A DNA stretch of 64,000 nucleotides from Fortiea contorta PCC 7126 (GTDB lineage: Bacteria; Cyanobacteriota; Cyanobacteriia; Cyanobacteriales; Nostocaceae). Shown one piece after another: positions 1-9,466 of the stretch. Position numbers and translations under genes: made by a program. The DNA is taken from positions 997,895 to 1,061,894 of the forward strand of contig NZ_KB235930.1 in assembly GCF_000332295.1 (NCBI RefSeq), given 5' to 3'. Numbering within the stretch: the first letter of the stretch is position 1; each line of letters starts with the position of its first letter. The notes under the pieces are model-generated. The model was not told the DNA's origin. It worked only from the letters and a program-made list of their open reading frames with translations, and did no database searches.

Positions 1-46
1 AGTAACATATATCACTTTTGCAACCGCAATTATTCTGGTGCTGACA

Positions 47-958
47 ATGACTAAACTTTTTTTCAGAGCAAACGCAATCTTGGCTCAGGTGACTTTGGTA
101 GGGGCGATCGCATTTAATTTGTTTACTAGCCCCTCCCTAGCTGGCGATCCTTTCCGCAGCAGCGAACCTCGTAAAATTGGCGACAAAACAGAGGCTGCTT
201 TTAGGGCGATTTTCCAACAAGGTAACTATCCACAGGCAGAAAGTTACTTAAAACAAGCATTATCCAGTGAGCCAAATGAACCTCTAGCCTACGCTATGCG
301 TGCCTCCCTAGCCTACACTAATCGAGACATAGCCGCCCTAGACACATACAGCAAAAAAACTCTAGAAACCGGACAAAAATTAATTTCTAGTGACCCATTA
401 CGCGGTAATCTATACACTGCTATTGGTAATTTTTTAGAAGGAGCGGTGATTATCACTCGTGAGGGTGCAAATGGCGCGCCTAAAGCTTTAGGTAAGTTGC
501 GCCAAGTTTATGAATATTTAGATAAAGCTGAGGCGATTTCGGCTAATGATCCAGAACTGAACTTGCTTAAGGGCTATATGGATTTGTTGTTAGCTGTTAA
601 TCTTCCTTTTTCTAGCCCAGATCAGGCTATTGATAAGTTAGAAAAAAATGCAGCTCCCCGGTATTTGGCTGATCGTGGTATCGCTCTTGCATATCGAGAT
701 TTAAAAAAATACTCCCAAGCTTTAGATTACGCTAACCGCGCTCTCAAAGCGACTGCTGATAACCCAGAGTTATATTATCTCAAAGCCCAAATCTTGCAAG
801 AACTGGGTAAAAAAGAGAAAAACCCACAGTTAATTAAGGAAGCGATCGCTAATTTTGATCAAGCTCTGACTAAAAAATCCCAGCTACCAGCCGATTTAGT
901 CAAGCAAATTGAAAACGAACGCAATCGCGCTGCTAGTAGCTTGAATAATCCTGGGTAA
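47..958 (+). CDS. Exported TPR-repeat protein
   Basis: A 303-residue protein with an N-terminal hydrophobic stretch (ANAILAQVTLVGAIAFNLF) that looks like a signal peptide or anchor, followed by helical TPR-like repeats. The clearest are GNYPQAESYLKQALSSEPNE near residue 55 and KKYSQALDYANRALKATADN near residue 220. It resembles a TPR family conserved in cyanobacteria, probably a periplasmic or thylakoid-lumen scaffold; the partner is unknown. A GTG nine bases upstream would add three residues; the ATG at 47 is preferred. DUF3531 and Nudix genes follow closely on the same strand and may be co-transcribed. The TPR call is fairly sure; the function is not known. Confidence 0.8.
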   Translation: MTKLFFRANAILAQVTLVGAIAFNLFTSPSLAGDPFRSSEPRKIGDKTEAAFRAIFQQGNYPQAESYLKQALSSEPNEPLAYAMRASLAYTNRDIAALDTYSKKTLETGQKLISSDPLRGNLYTAIGNFLEGAVIITREGANGAPKALGKLRQVYEYLDKAEAISANDPELNLLKGYMDLLLAVNLPFSSPDQAIDKLEKNAAPRYLADRGIALAYRDLKKYSQALDYANRALKATADNPELYYLKAQILQELGKKEKNPQLIKEAIANFDQALTKKSQLPADLVKQIENERNRAASSLNNPG

Positions 959-993
959 TTTGTCATCTTCCCCTACTCTCAATTTCGCCAATT

Positions 994-1446
994 ATGAACA
1001 TTCAGTTTCGGGAAATTAATCCTTTTGATGTGTGGATTTGGCTGAAGTTCAGCACTATTCCTTCTGAACGGGAAAAGCAATATGTAGAAGAGGTTTTCAA
1101 TTCCTGGTTTTATCTGGGTAAATTGGGTGCATTTAATGCCGAAAATTTACAGGTACAGGACACAGGATTGGATATTAGCTATTTGAATTATGACCCGCAA
1201 GGATATGACAAAAGTCTGCTGGCTTTGATGCACAATATGGGTGAATTTGAATATGAAGGCGACTGGGGACGGTGTTGGTTTGATTTGGGAACGAGTGATG
1301 CGATCGCTCTAGATATTTTAATTAATGGACTGACTCAGCTAAGTGAAGAATATGTCACCATTGAGGAGTTATATATCGGTGGTGAAAATGCAGATTGGCC
1401 TATCGAAGATAGCGACAATCACGCGGCTTCTTTATACGACAATTAA
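994..1446 (+). CDS. DUF3531 family protein
   Basis: A 150-residue acidic soluble protein matching the DUF3531 family of cyanobacteria and plastids. The diagnostic pattern is an N-terminal FREINPFDVWIWLKF followed by EREKQYVEEVFNSWFYLGKLG. No catalytic motif, signal peptide or membrane segment is visible. It lies 35 bp after the TPR gene and 8 bp before the Nudix gene, so the three probably form an operon. Function is unknown; the conservation in photosynthetic lineages is family knowledge, not visible here. Confidence 0.8.
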   Translation: MNIQFREINPFDVWIWLKFSTIPSEREKQYVEEVFNSWFYLGKLGAFNAENLQVQDTGLDISYLNYDPQGYDKSLLALMHNMGEFEYEGDWGRCWFDLGTSDAIALDILINGLTQLSEEYVTIEELYIGGENADWPIEDSDNHAASLYDN

Positions 1447-1454
1447 TCACAACA

Positions 1455-1910
1455 ATGAACAATCCAGGTGAAATTCGGGTCATAGTTTTGGGGCTAATTC
1501 GTGATGGCGATTGCTCCGCCAACGCTAAGAGCGAACGCATCTTTGTTTCTGAAGGATATGACCCTGTTAAACAAGAAACATTTTATCGCGCTTTGGGTGG
1601 TGGAGTTGATTTTGGTGAAACTAGTCTTGTGGCTTTGCAACGGGAATTTCAAGAAGAAATTCAAGCCGATTTAACGAATATTCACTATCTGGGTTGTATC
1701 GAAAACTTGTTTACATTTAATGGTAGACAGGGACACGAAATTATTCAACTTTATAGCTGTGACTTTGTTGATCCTAAATTTTATCAACTGGAAAGTTTAA
1801 CGTTTTCAGAATCGCCTACTCACAAACATCGAGCGTTATGGATTGATATTAGTCGGTTTCAATCAGGCGAACTCAGGTTAGTTCCAGAGGTATTTTTTAA
1901 TTATTTATAA
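1455..1910 (+). CDS. Nudix hydrolase
   Basis: A 151-residue Nudix protein. The Nudix box is visible near residues 50-72 (GGGVDFGETSLVALQREFQEE), fitting Gx5Ex7REUxEE with all catalytic acidic residues. The position after EE is Ile-Gln-Ala rather than the usual x-Gly-hydrophobic. It would hydrolyse a nucleoside diphosphate linked to another moiety; the substrate cannot be read from sequence. The N-terminal beta region carries an in-frame eight-codon stretch (CSANAKSE) that looks like a short repeat inserted between Asp and Arg codons. The gene starts 8 bp after the DUF3531 stop. Confidence 0.85.
   Translation: MNNPGEIRVIVLGLIRDGDCSANAKSERIFVSEGYDPVKQETFYRALGGGVDFGETSLVALQREFQEEIQADLTNIHYLGCIENLFTFNGRQGHEIIQLYSCDFVDPKFYQLESLTFSESPTHKHRALWIDISRFQSGELRLVPEVFFNYL
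1512..1535 (+). repeat. Short dispersed repeat inserted in a coding sequence
   Basis: A 24-base stretch (starting TGCTCCGCCAACGCTAAG) splits what would otherwise read GGCGATCGCATC, a HIP1-like site. It adds eight residues without breaking the frame. Similar CTCCGCCAACGC or GCTTCGCG words are typical of short dispersed repeats in Nostocales. The insertion is inferred from the rejoined HIP1 site and the uninterrupted Nudix fold it would restore. Confidence 0.5.
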
Positions 1911-2025
1911 GGTTCATCATATAGAATATACCTGAAAAATCCAACTATTCAGAAATTAGCTTCTAGGAACTTGTAACTACTATCAGTCATCTTTGATAGT
2001 ATAAATTCCTGAAGCAGAATTTTTC

Positions 2026-3471
2026 ATGTCGCTGAATCAATTTACCAACAAAATAATTACACCTTTATGTCTATTTCTATTGGGACTAGCGATTTCTCAA
2101 AATTTGGGATATACAAATTTTCAAGCAATTGGTGATAGCAATAATTCTACAGTTGTTGCTCAAACTTCGCCTAAATCAAGTCCTCAAGAAATTATTCAAC
2201 CTGGAGAAATCAGAGCTTTACCTGGAAAGCTAGATACCATACCTGTTTTTAATAGTAATAGTCCAGAATGGATTAAAACTGAAGGCATTTTGCTTTCTAC
2301 CTTTCCTCCTGATGGTAAAAAAACTACAGCAGCGCATCTCAATTTTCCCTTTCAGGGACGCTTTGATATATTTGCTCATCACTACACCCATACTCCTAAA
2401 GATTTACAAACACTTTATTTGGGTGTAATTGTGCATAATCCAGGGAAAAAATCTGTGACAGTGGATGTGTTACAAGGGGCGAGTTATTTAATGCAAGATG
2501 CGCCTTTTGTGACTCTAGCGCCGTACATTGATAATAATGATAATAAAGCTTTTTCTGGCCCTGGCGATCGCGCGGTGAGTGATGTTATTCGAGGTATTCG
2601 CCAAGTCGATATCCCCGCACAGTTGCTCATTCCTCCAGGACAAAGCCGATTACTATTGAATCATCCTATACCAGTCAAAAATCTCGAAAAGCCTGTAAAT
2701 GGTCGTTCTAGCTTGCTGCGGCTGCGTAGTAGTGGCAAAGTTTATACAGCGAGTTTAGCAATGTTTGCTCGGAAAAATGCTGATGGTGGGGAGCGGGCTC
2801 CTACTCTTGCAGAATGGCAAGCTTTACTGAATAATGGTAACTTTGCTGGGCCGAGAGATAAGATTCCTACCCCTCCCAATGCGACCAGTGGAGCGTTGAT
2901 TTATGGTCGCGTAGCTGGTGTATCTCAGGGTTCCCAATGGCAAGCAAAGCTGGTGGATGATGCTAATACTAAAGTTCTCACGATTCCCCAGCCCGGTCAA
3001 GGAATTTCCTATGCTTTGAATACCCTCAAAGGTGGGCGCTTGGGTAGCGGACAAATCCAAACGGCTAAGATGCTGGTACGCTATCCGGATACAGCCTACG
3101 AAGCGCATGGTAATTATGGAGTGGAATATAATCTCAGCTTACCCTTAAGTAACAATACCAAGCGATCGCAAAAAGTTGCTATTACCCTAGAGACACCTTT
3201 GAAGGAAGACAAGTTATCTCAAAGTAATCTGCGCTTCCGTAAGCCATCGCTAGATTTTCCCTTTTTCCGTGGTACAGTGCGGCTGCGCTATGTCGATGAG
3301 CAAGGACAAAACAAGACGCGCTATGTGCATTTGTGGCACAGAACAGGTCAAGTTTTAGAACCATTGTTGCAGGTGGTGCTACCGCCTTCCACTAAACACA
3401 TGGTGCAGGTAGATTTAATTTATCCCCCCGATTCCACACCACCGCAAGTGTTGACCATCAGGACGTTGTAA
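2026..3471 (+). CDS. DUF3370 domain-containing exported protein
   Basis: A 481-residue protein with an N-terminal signal-like segment (ITPLCLFLLGLAISQNLG), a Gln/Ser/Pro-rich linker, then a domain matching cyanobacterial DUF3370 (RALPGKLDTIPVFNSNSPEW, FDIFAHHYTHTPKDLQTLYLG). The C-terminal half is beta-rich with no visible catalytic motif, consistent with a periplasmic or outer-membrane-associated protein. It stands alone, with a hairpin plus T-run about 115 bp after the stop. Family assignment is confident; the role is unknown. Confidence 0.8.
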   Translation: MSLNQFTNKIITPLCLFLLGLAISQNLGYTNFQAIGDSNNSTVVAQTSPKSSPQEIIQPGEIRALPGKLDTIPVFNSNSPEWIKTEGILLSTFPPDGKKTTAAHLNFPFQGRFDIFAHHYTHTPKDLQTLYLGVIVHNPGKKSVTVDVLQGASYLMQDAPFVTLAPYIDNNDNKAFSGPGDRAVSDVIRGIRQVDIPAQLLIPPGQSRLLLNHPIPVKNLEKPVNGRSSLLRLRSSGKVYTASLAMFARKNADGGERAPTLAEWQALLNNGNFAGPRDKIPTPPNATSGALIYGRVAGVSQGSQWQAKLVDDANTKVLTIPQPGQGISYALNTLKGGRLGSGQIQTAKMLVRYPDTAYEAHGNYGVEYNLSLPLSNNTKRSQKVAITLETPLKEDKLSQSNLRFRKPSLDFPFFRGTVRLRYVDEQGQNKTRYVHLWHRTGQVLEPLLQVVLPPSTKHMVQVDLIYPPDSTPPQVLTIRTL

Positions 3472-3585
3472 AAATGTAAATATGTGCCAAGGTGGCTACA
3501 ATAGCGTACTTTTACCTTATATAATGTTTGGTAACTCCAATGAAATTAAAAATAACATTGGTTGGTATCGTTTTGGAATTATCAG

Positions 3586-3609
3586 CTGGCTTATAGCCAG
3601 TTTTTTTTT
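3586..3609 (+). terminator. Rho-independent terminator after the DUF3370 gene
   Basis: A 6-bp stem, CTGGCT and AGCCAG around a TAT loop, is followed directly by nine T residues. It lies about 115 bp downstream of the DUF3370 stop on the same strand. Confidence 0.65.
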
Positions 3610-3696
3610 AACTAATCATAATACAAATTCGTAGTTAATCTTGCCTACAGGTGAGTTATGATAACCCACCATCGGCATGTGTTTTGATTTGCAGTT

Positions 3697-3791
3697 ATAC
3701 CAATTCTCTAAAATCCTGGCACAGATTCAAACCCCCAAGCCTAGATATAATCAGCTTTGTTAATTTTGAATTGTAAATTTAGAATTGGTAT
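3697..3791. mobile_element. MITE-like element with 11-bp terminal inverted repeats
   Basis: ATACCAATTCT at 3697-3707 is perfectly inverted as AGAATTGGTAT at 3781-3791, bounding a 95-bp AT-rich segment with no coding capacity. This ATACCAATT terminus is of a kind often scattered in cyanobacterial intergenic DNA. No clear target-site duplication is seen. Confidence 0.55.
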
Positions 3792-3820
3792 CAGGTCGGT
3801 TAAATGTTGGAGATTTTTAA

Positions 3821-4126
3821 CTACTTACCGCTGTAAAAAAAGGCAATCTCTTTCTCTTTGAGAGGAGCAAACCCAGCGTCTGTCAGCAGTTGGTCAAGTT
3901 CTGCTTGGGGAATGTGTTTAGCACCAATGCGGACAATGCGCGATCGCATCGTGTTGGAGACACCGCTACGCTGTCTATTTGCCTCTAGCGCCATGACTTT
4001 AGTGTATAGTTCTAGTTTGGCAGCCGGAATCGGGGAACCGTCGAAATCAATTCCCTGGGCGATCGCTAGATCAATCGCATCAGCACCCGTGGTCGTGGAA
4101 TCTACTTGATTACTTTCAACAGTCAT
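3821..4126 (-). CDS. Small conserved cyanobacterial protein (DUF4090-like)
   Basis: A 101-residue soluble protein with the patterns GIDFDGSPIPAAKLELYTKVM and RSGVSNTMRSRIVRIGAKHI, and a C-terminus ending AFFYSGK. I associate this pattern with a small conserved family (DUF4090) of marine and freshwater cyanobacteria, from memory only. No signal peptide or membrane segment. Codon use and the conserved-looking core make it a real gene. It is alone, facing the DUF3370 gene tail to tail, with a MITE-like element just beyond its 3' end. Confidence 0.7.
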   Translation of the reverse strand: MTVESNQVDSTTTGADAIDLAIAQGIDFDGSPIPAAKLELYTKVMALEANRQRSGVSNTMRSRIVRIGAKHIPQAELDQLLTDAGFAPLKEKEIAFFYSGK

Positions 4127-4201
4127 GGCAATTCGCTATAAATACATTAAACCTTCTGCAATAAATCATTCTACCAGCCATGCTGACACCATTACTTGAT
4201 C

Positions 4202-4335
4202 GGTGTGGGGGGTGTGGGGGGTGTGGGCAGTGTGGGGAGGTGGGGAGATGGGGAGATGGGGAGGTGGGGAGATGGGGAGATGGGGAGGTGGGGAGATGGG
4301 GAGATGGGGATTAAAGTGTCAGGTCTAATGCCCCT
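4202..4335. repeat. G-rich octamer/nonamer array with a collapsed ATTAAAG junction
   Basis: GTGTGGGGG-type nonamers give way to about ten GGGGAGRT octamers. These end in GGGGATTAAAGTGTCAG and, 8 bases on, a short C-run (TAATGCCCC). The same ATTAAAG(C/T)GT junction begins the 21-mer arrays at 15.9 and 21.8 kb, so this looks like a collapsed or founder copy. An open frame across it is only a by-product of the repeat. The remaining 180 bp before por hold no recognised feature. Confidence 0.8.
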
Positions 4336-4503
4336 TTTTGTAAAGAAATGTAAGCAAAAGTTATATTTTTTGGTACTAAACCCTCAATACCTTGAGACAT
4401 GTAACACAATTCCCGAAAATATTTACAAGCTAAAGGTCAAACAAATTTGCAGCTAGTAACTTTGCGGTGGTATCAGATTTTAGTAACAATCAATAAGGGT
4501 TAA

Positions 4504-5484
<981 letters not shown>

Positions 5485-5631
5485 GACCCCAAGACCCCGC
5501 TGTTAAGAGTTCCCTACCTCCACTAAAAGACTTTTTCACCAAGCCCTAAGTAGTGTTTACTACAATAGATTTGAGAATTTGCTTTTAAAATCAATGTCGG
5601 TCAAGCTGTTAATCAGCTAATCAAGTGTCTC

Positions 5632-5664
5632 TTCCTCTCTGTCGCTGGATGGAGGGGAATTTTT
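5632..5664 (+). terminator. Candidate terminator downstream of por
   Basis: TTCCTCTC at 5632-5639 pairs with GAGGGGAA at 5652-5659 (one G-T pair), followed by TTTTT. It lies 150 bp after the por stop, so it may terminate por or a short RNA in the gap. Confidence 0.45.
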
Positions 5665-6061
5665 ATGTCGGTAGGTAATACTAATTCGTAGTAAGTTCGT
5701 CGGCAGAATTAAAGATAACTGACAGGGATTGTGATTTGTGTAGCTTTGTTTAATTTTTTGCTATTTTCAACAGATTTGTGTTTGTGTTACTCGGTCGCGC
5801 AACGTCGGTTGCTTGCTCGCTGAGGTAATTTCATACTTTAGAAGTTGTTTGACGAAGGGAATTGTGGAGATAACCCCGTGCGTGGCTCTCCCTTGTGGTA
5901 GCTGATTTCCTCTGTTCCCTTTCATATGCAATTTTTACATTATTTCTGTGATTTATGGTAAAAATACGGGAATAATCAGATCGGATTGAGTCAGGTTGTA
6001 CGGTCAATTAAGTCTTTTTACTTATTTCTAAGTAGTAACTGAGAATTTTGGAGTTTTCGCC
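5665..6061. other. Long intergenic leader before the 67-residue ORF
   Basis: About 400 bp with no open frame I can support. It contains T-rich tracts and a GC-richer stretch around 5790-5825 (GTCGCGCAACG...CTTGCTCGCTG). It is probably the promoter and long 5' leader of the following small gene; no riboswitch class is recognised. Confidence 0.4.
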
Positions 6062-6265
6062 ATGATTGAAAGCTTGATACAAATGACGAACAAAAACACG
6101 GATGCACTGGTGGATATGGTACTGGGGTTTTATTTAGATGGCGACATCATTGACAGACAGCAAATTGAACGAGAATTGCTGGATTTAGAGAATAAATATC
6201 GTTTGGGAATTGGTCAAGTATTGGTAGAGAAACTCCGCAAGTTAGCGACCGACAGGGGTTTGTAA
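6062..6265 (+). CDS. Small hypothetical protein (67 residues)
   Basis: Not recognised. A short acidic, helical protein (NTDALVDMVLGFYLDGDII, then ERELLDLENKYRLGIGQVLVEKLRKLA) with no Cys, signal peptide or membrane segment. A GGAG ribosome site lies nine bases before the ATG. It follows a 400-bp leader and faces the large sensor kinase tail to tail. The good ribosome site and soluble amphipathic composition favour a real gene. Confidence 0.55.
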   Translation: MIESLIQMTNKNTDALVDMVLGFYLDGDIIDRQQIERELLDLENKYRLGIGQVLVEKLRKLATDRGL

Positions 6266-6359
6266 AGAAGCTGCGGGCGATCGTTAATTGCAAATAACAG
6301 GATTGGCTAGCATCTTACGGTTATGTTGTATGTTAATTGAAATATAGAATTCCTAATTT

Positions 6360-9116
6360 TCAATCAGCAATACTATAAATATTAACTCGATGCATTGCTG
6401 GCGGAGGGTTAAAGGGAATCTCAATCCAGAACTCTGTGCCTTTACCAGGTTGAGAAATGCAGTCAATCACGCCACCATGTTTTTTGACAACAATTTGGTA
6501 GCTGATAGCCAGTCCTAATCCTGTACCTTTTCCTACTGGTTTAGTTGTAAAAAATGGGTCAAAAATTCGTTTTTTTACGCATTCATTCATGCCTTTACCA
6601 TTATCGGCAATGCGAACCAGCATGGAGGAATTATCAGATGAAATTTTAGTAGAAATTATGATTTTAGGCTGAGAAAATTGCAGATTTTTAGAATCTTTTT
6701 CTAAAGCATCAATGGCATTACTGAGCACATTCATAAATACTTGATTCATCTGCCCAGCGTAGCACTTGACTGAGGGTAATTCACCATAATCTTTGATGAT
6801 TTCAATTTCAGGTTGATTACCATTTGCAGTGAGTCGATGTTGCAAAATTAATAATGTATTATCAATCCCTTCATGGAGGTTAACAAATTTATATTCAGCT
6901 TCATCTAAACGGGAGAAATTGCGTAGTGATAGTACGATCGAATGAATGCGATCAGCGCCCACTTGCATTGAGGAGATGATTTTTGGCAAGTCTTCTACTA
7001 GAAAATCTAAATCGATCGCTTTTTCGAGGTCGCAGATTTCATTATCAGGTTGGGGATAGTGTAGTCGGTAAAGGTCTAAAAGCTTGAGTAATTGTTGGGT
7101 ATATTCTTTGGCGTAACCCAAGTTACCATAGATAAAGCTGACGGGATTATTAATTTCATGAGCTACACCTGCTACTAACTGTCCCAAGCTAGACATTTTT
7201 TCAGTTTGAATCAACTGTGTTTGCGTTTCTTGTAGCTCGGATAAGATATGCTCTAGTTGCATCGCCTTAGCTTTAGCTTCTGTTTCTGCAGCATGGCTTT
7301 GTTCGTAGAGTTGGGCTTGTTGAATAGCGATCGCCGCTTGATCTGCTAACTGTTGTAATAAATCTATTTCTACATCTTGCCAATCTCTAGGAGCATCACA
7401 TTGATGGGCGATGAGTAATCCCCATAATTGTAACCCTATGTTGATGGGAATAATTAAGTTGGCTTTGACTTGCAGATGCTGCAAAAATTCTCGATGACAG
7501 TCACTCAATTCATCAGTTAACACATTTCTAATGACTCGTATTCTACCTTTAGCGTAAAGGTGAGCATATTCTCCAGGAAAGCATTCTGGTGGTATTTTCA
7601 CCCCTAAAACTGACACATAATCACCGTTAATTTCCTCAACAATTACTCCACCGTCGGCTTCACCTATCGAGCGGTAAATCAGCACTCGATCTGAATTAAG
7701 TAAAGGGCGGACTTCCTGGACAATTGTTTGCAGAGTTGTGTTTAAATTTAAGGTGCTGCGAATCTGTTCTGTAACTTGTTTGAGGACTCTAGCAATTAGC
7801 AATGATTTTTCTAATTCAGCAGTTTGTTCATGTACCTGATTTTCTAAATTTAAATTTAGCATCTGCACTTGTTGATACATTTGCTGCTGCTGAATTGCCA
7901 TGGAAAAATGGTAACACAAAGCTTTTGCTAAAGATATATCTTCAGGCTGCCATTCTGGTGCTTGTCCTCTTTTTTGCTCTCGCCAAACTTCAAAAGAAAG
8001 CTGTGGTAGTTTTTGTCGCTGATTGTGTTCACAGCGTCCAGCCCACAAAATTTCGGTATCAAATTCGGCACGAAAAATGCTGATAACACCAATAAAGCTT
8101 TGGCGATAATATAGGGGAATTAATAACAGTCCGCGAATTTGTGTAGGCTGAAAGGCGATCGCTAAAACCCGCAATTGCGTTTCTTTATAGATGTCTGTAA
8201 TTGCCCAAACGCCTCCTGGTTTTCGTTCCGCGATCCAGTTTTGCCAAATTGGATGCTGTTCAATGATATGATTATTTTTGTGTAAATTGGTGGGTAATAT
8301 TGGTTGCTTACCCCAAGTATATAAATCTTGACTATGCTGAATGTAAAGTCTACCACCTACACCATTAAAAGCAGAAATTGTTGTTTCTAACGCCGCTTGT
8401 AATTGGATAGTAGGTAATTTATGTAATAGGGTGGTGACGCGGTTAATTGTGGCTTCGCGCTGCTGCTGAATGCGGGTTTCATTGAGAAGATTACTTTGGG
8501 CGATCGCAATTTCTAATTGGTCAACAACTTGCTGAACAATTCTGATTTCTCGCTTCAAAATTCTGCGCGGTTGACTATGATGTGAGACTAATAATCCCCA
8601 CAGTTCCGGTTTAGCTGATTGCTGTTTGAGGTTGCAAAGTAAAATGGGAATAACCAGGGAAGATTGCACTCCCATTGAGGTTAAATATTCTATGTGGCAA
8701 GAGTCTACTTGACGATAGTTAATCTGGCGATTTTTGTATGATTTGCCTGTTTTTAAAGAATATAATGGTGAGACTCCAATTTTACCATTACTGACATCTA
8801 CAATTGAGCGCTGACGAACTTGTAAAAACATTTCTCTCGCTATTTGGGGAATATCGTCAGCGGGGAAACGCAACCCGATTAAAGATGGTAAACGCTGTTC
8901 ATCAATTGATTCTGCAATCACCTCTCCACTTGCATCAGCATTAAACCGATAAACCATCAACCGGTCAGTTTCTAAAAATGAACGAACTTCCGCAACTGTC
9001 GCTGATAATATTTCTGGAAGTTCTAACGATCGCCTAATTCGGCTCGTCATTTCATATAATAAACTTTCCTGGTCTGATGCCTGTCGCCATCTATTGTGTC
9101 TATCAGTTAGTATCAT
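6360..9116 (-). CDS. Cph2-like (PAS-less) phytochrome histidine kinase with a second bilin-type GAF
   Basis: A 918-residue cytosolic sensor kinase. GAF1 (about 15-205) carries RFPADDIP at 83-90 and Cys140-His141 in the SCHIEYL context, the usual bilin attachment site of phytochromes. Residues 215-410 look like a PHY domain, with the tongue pattern WAG at 358-360 and PQLSFEVW at 371. A coiled coil leads to a further GAF (about 440-600) with Cys540-His541 and an extra Cys512 in ECF, near the place of the DXCF cysteine of some cyanobacteriochromes. HisKA has the phosphoacceptor His653 (GVAHEINN); HATPase motifs ADNGKGM and GKGTGLGLAI follow. No PAS, receiver or membrane segment. The response regulator is not adjacent. 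Confidence 0.85.
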   Translation of the reverse strand: MILTDRHNRWRQASDQESLLYEMTSRIRRSLELPEILSATVAEVRSFLETDRLMVYRFNADASGEVIAESIDEQRLPSLIGLRFPADDIPQIAREMFLQVRQRSIVDVSNGKIGVSPLYSLKTGKSYKNRQINYRQVDSCHIEYLTSMGVQSSLVIPILLCNLKQQSAKPELWGLLVSHHSQPRRILKREIRIVQQVVDQLEIAIAQSNLLNETRIQQQREATINRVTTLLHKLPTIQLQAALETTISAFNGVGGRLYIQHSQDLYTWGKQPILPTNLHKNNHIIEQHPIWQNWIAERKPGGVWAITDIYKETQLRVLAIAFQPTQIRGLLLIPLYYRQSFIGVISIFRAEFDTEILWAGRCEHNQRQKLPQLSFEVWREQKRGQAPEWQPEDISLAKALCYHFSMAIQQQQMYQQVQMLNLNLENQVHEQTAELEKSLLIARVLKQVTEQIRSTLNLNTTLQTIVQEVRPLLNSDRVLIYRSIGEADGGVIVEEINGDYVSVLGVKIPPECFPGEYAHLYAKGRIRVIRNVLTDELSDCHREFLQHLQVKANLIIPINIGLQLWGLLIAHQCDAPRDWQDVEIDLLQQLADQAAIAIQQAQLYEQSHAAETEAKAKAMQLEHILSELQETQTQLIQTEKMSSLGQLVAGVAHEINNPVSFIYGNLGYAKEYTQQLLKLLDLYRLHYPQPDNEICDLEKAIDLDFLVEDLPKIISSMQVGADRIHSIVLSLRNFSRLDEAEYKFVNLHEGIDNTLLILQHRLTANGNQPEIEIIKDYGELPSVKCYAGQMNQVFMNVLSNAIDALEKDSKNLQFSQPKIIISTKISSDNSSMLVRIADNGKGMNECVKKRIFDPFFTTKPVGKGTGLGLAISYQIVVKKHGGVIDCISQPGKGTEFWIEIPFNPPPAMHRVNIYSIAD

Positions 9117-9466
9117 TACCTAGTTACACCTAAATATAAAGATAAATAAATTTTTCCATGGTTGATAGTAATGTTTTTGCGTCTATGTTGCCCATAAAAA
9201 GCTTAATTAAAACTAAATTTTAATACTTTATCTTTATGGCGTATTCGGTAAAATTACCCAGATTATCTCCGGTAAATTCTTTTGATGAGAATCATTAATT
9301 TTGAGAAAATAAATTAATTTTTCTAACGTATTTTTTGTTTACTAATAAAAATAACCAAAACAAAATCATCAACATTTCGGATTTTTTTAGCAATTTAAAG
9401 CCTTGAGTGAGGGAAACGTTACCGTCACCCTCTCGCAAGAATTCCTCAATATTTGATACAATTAAT
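9117..9466. other. AT-rich intergenic region upstream of the phytochrome kinase
   Basis: 350 bp, strongly AT-rich, lying between the 3' end of the NADAR gene and the start of the kinase gene. It should hold the kinase promoter. No repeat, hairpin with T-run or open frame could be supported. Confidence 0.4.

Noticed and set aside
4196-4456. An 86-residue open frame running through the G-rich repeat before por
   Set aside because: The N-terminal half is pure GGGGAGAT repeat translation, with no supporting start signal.
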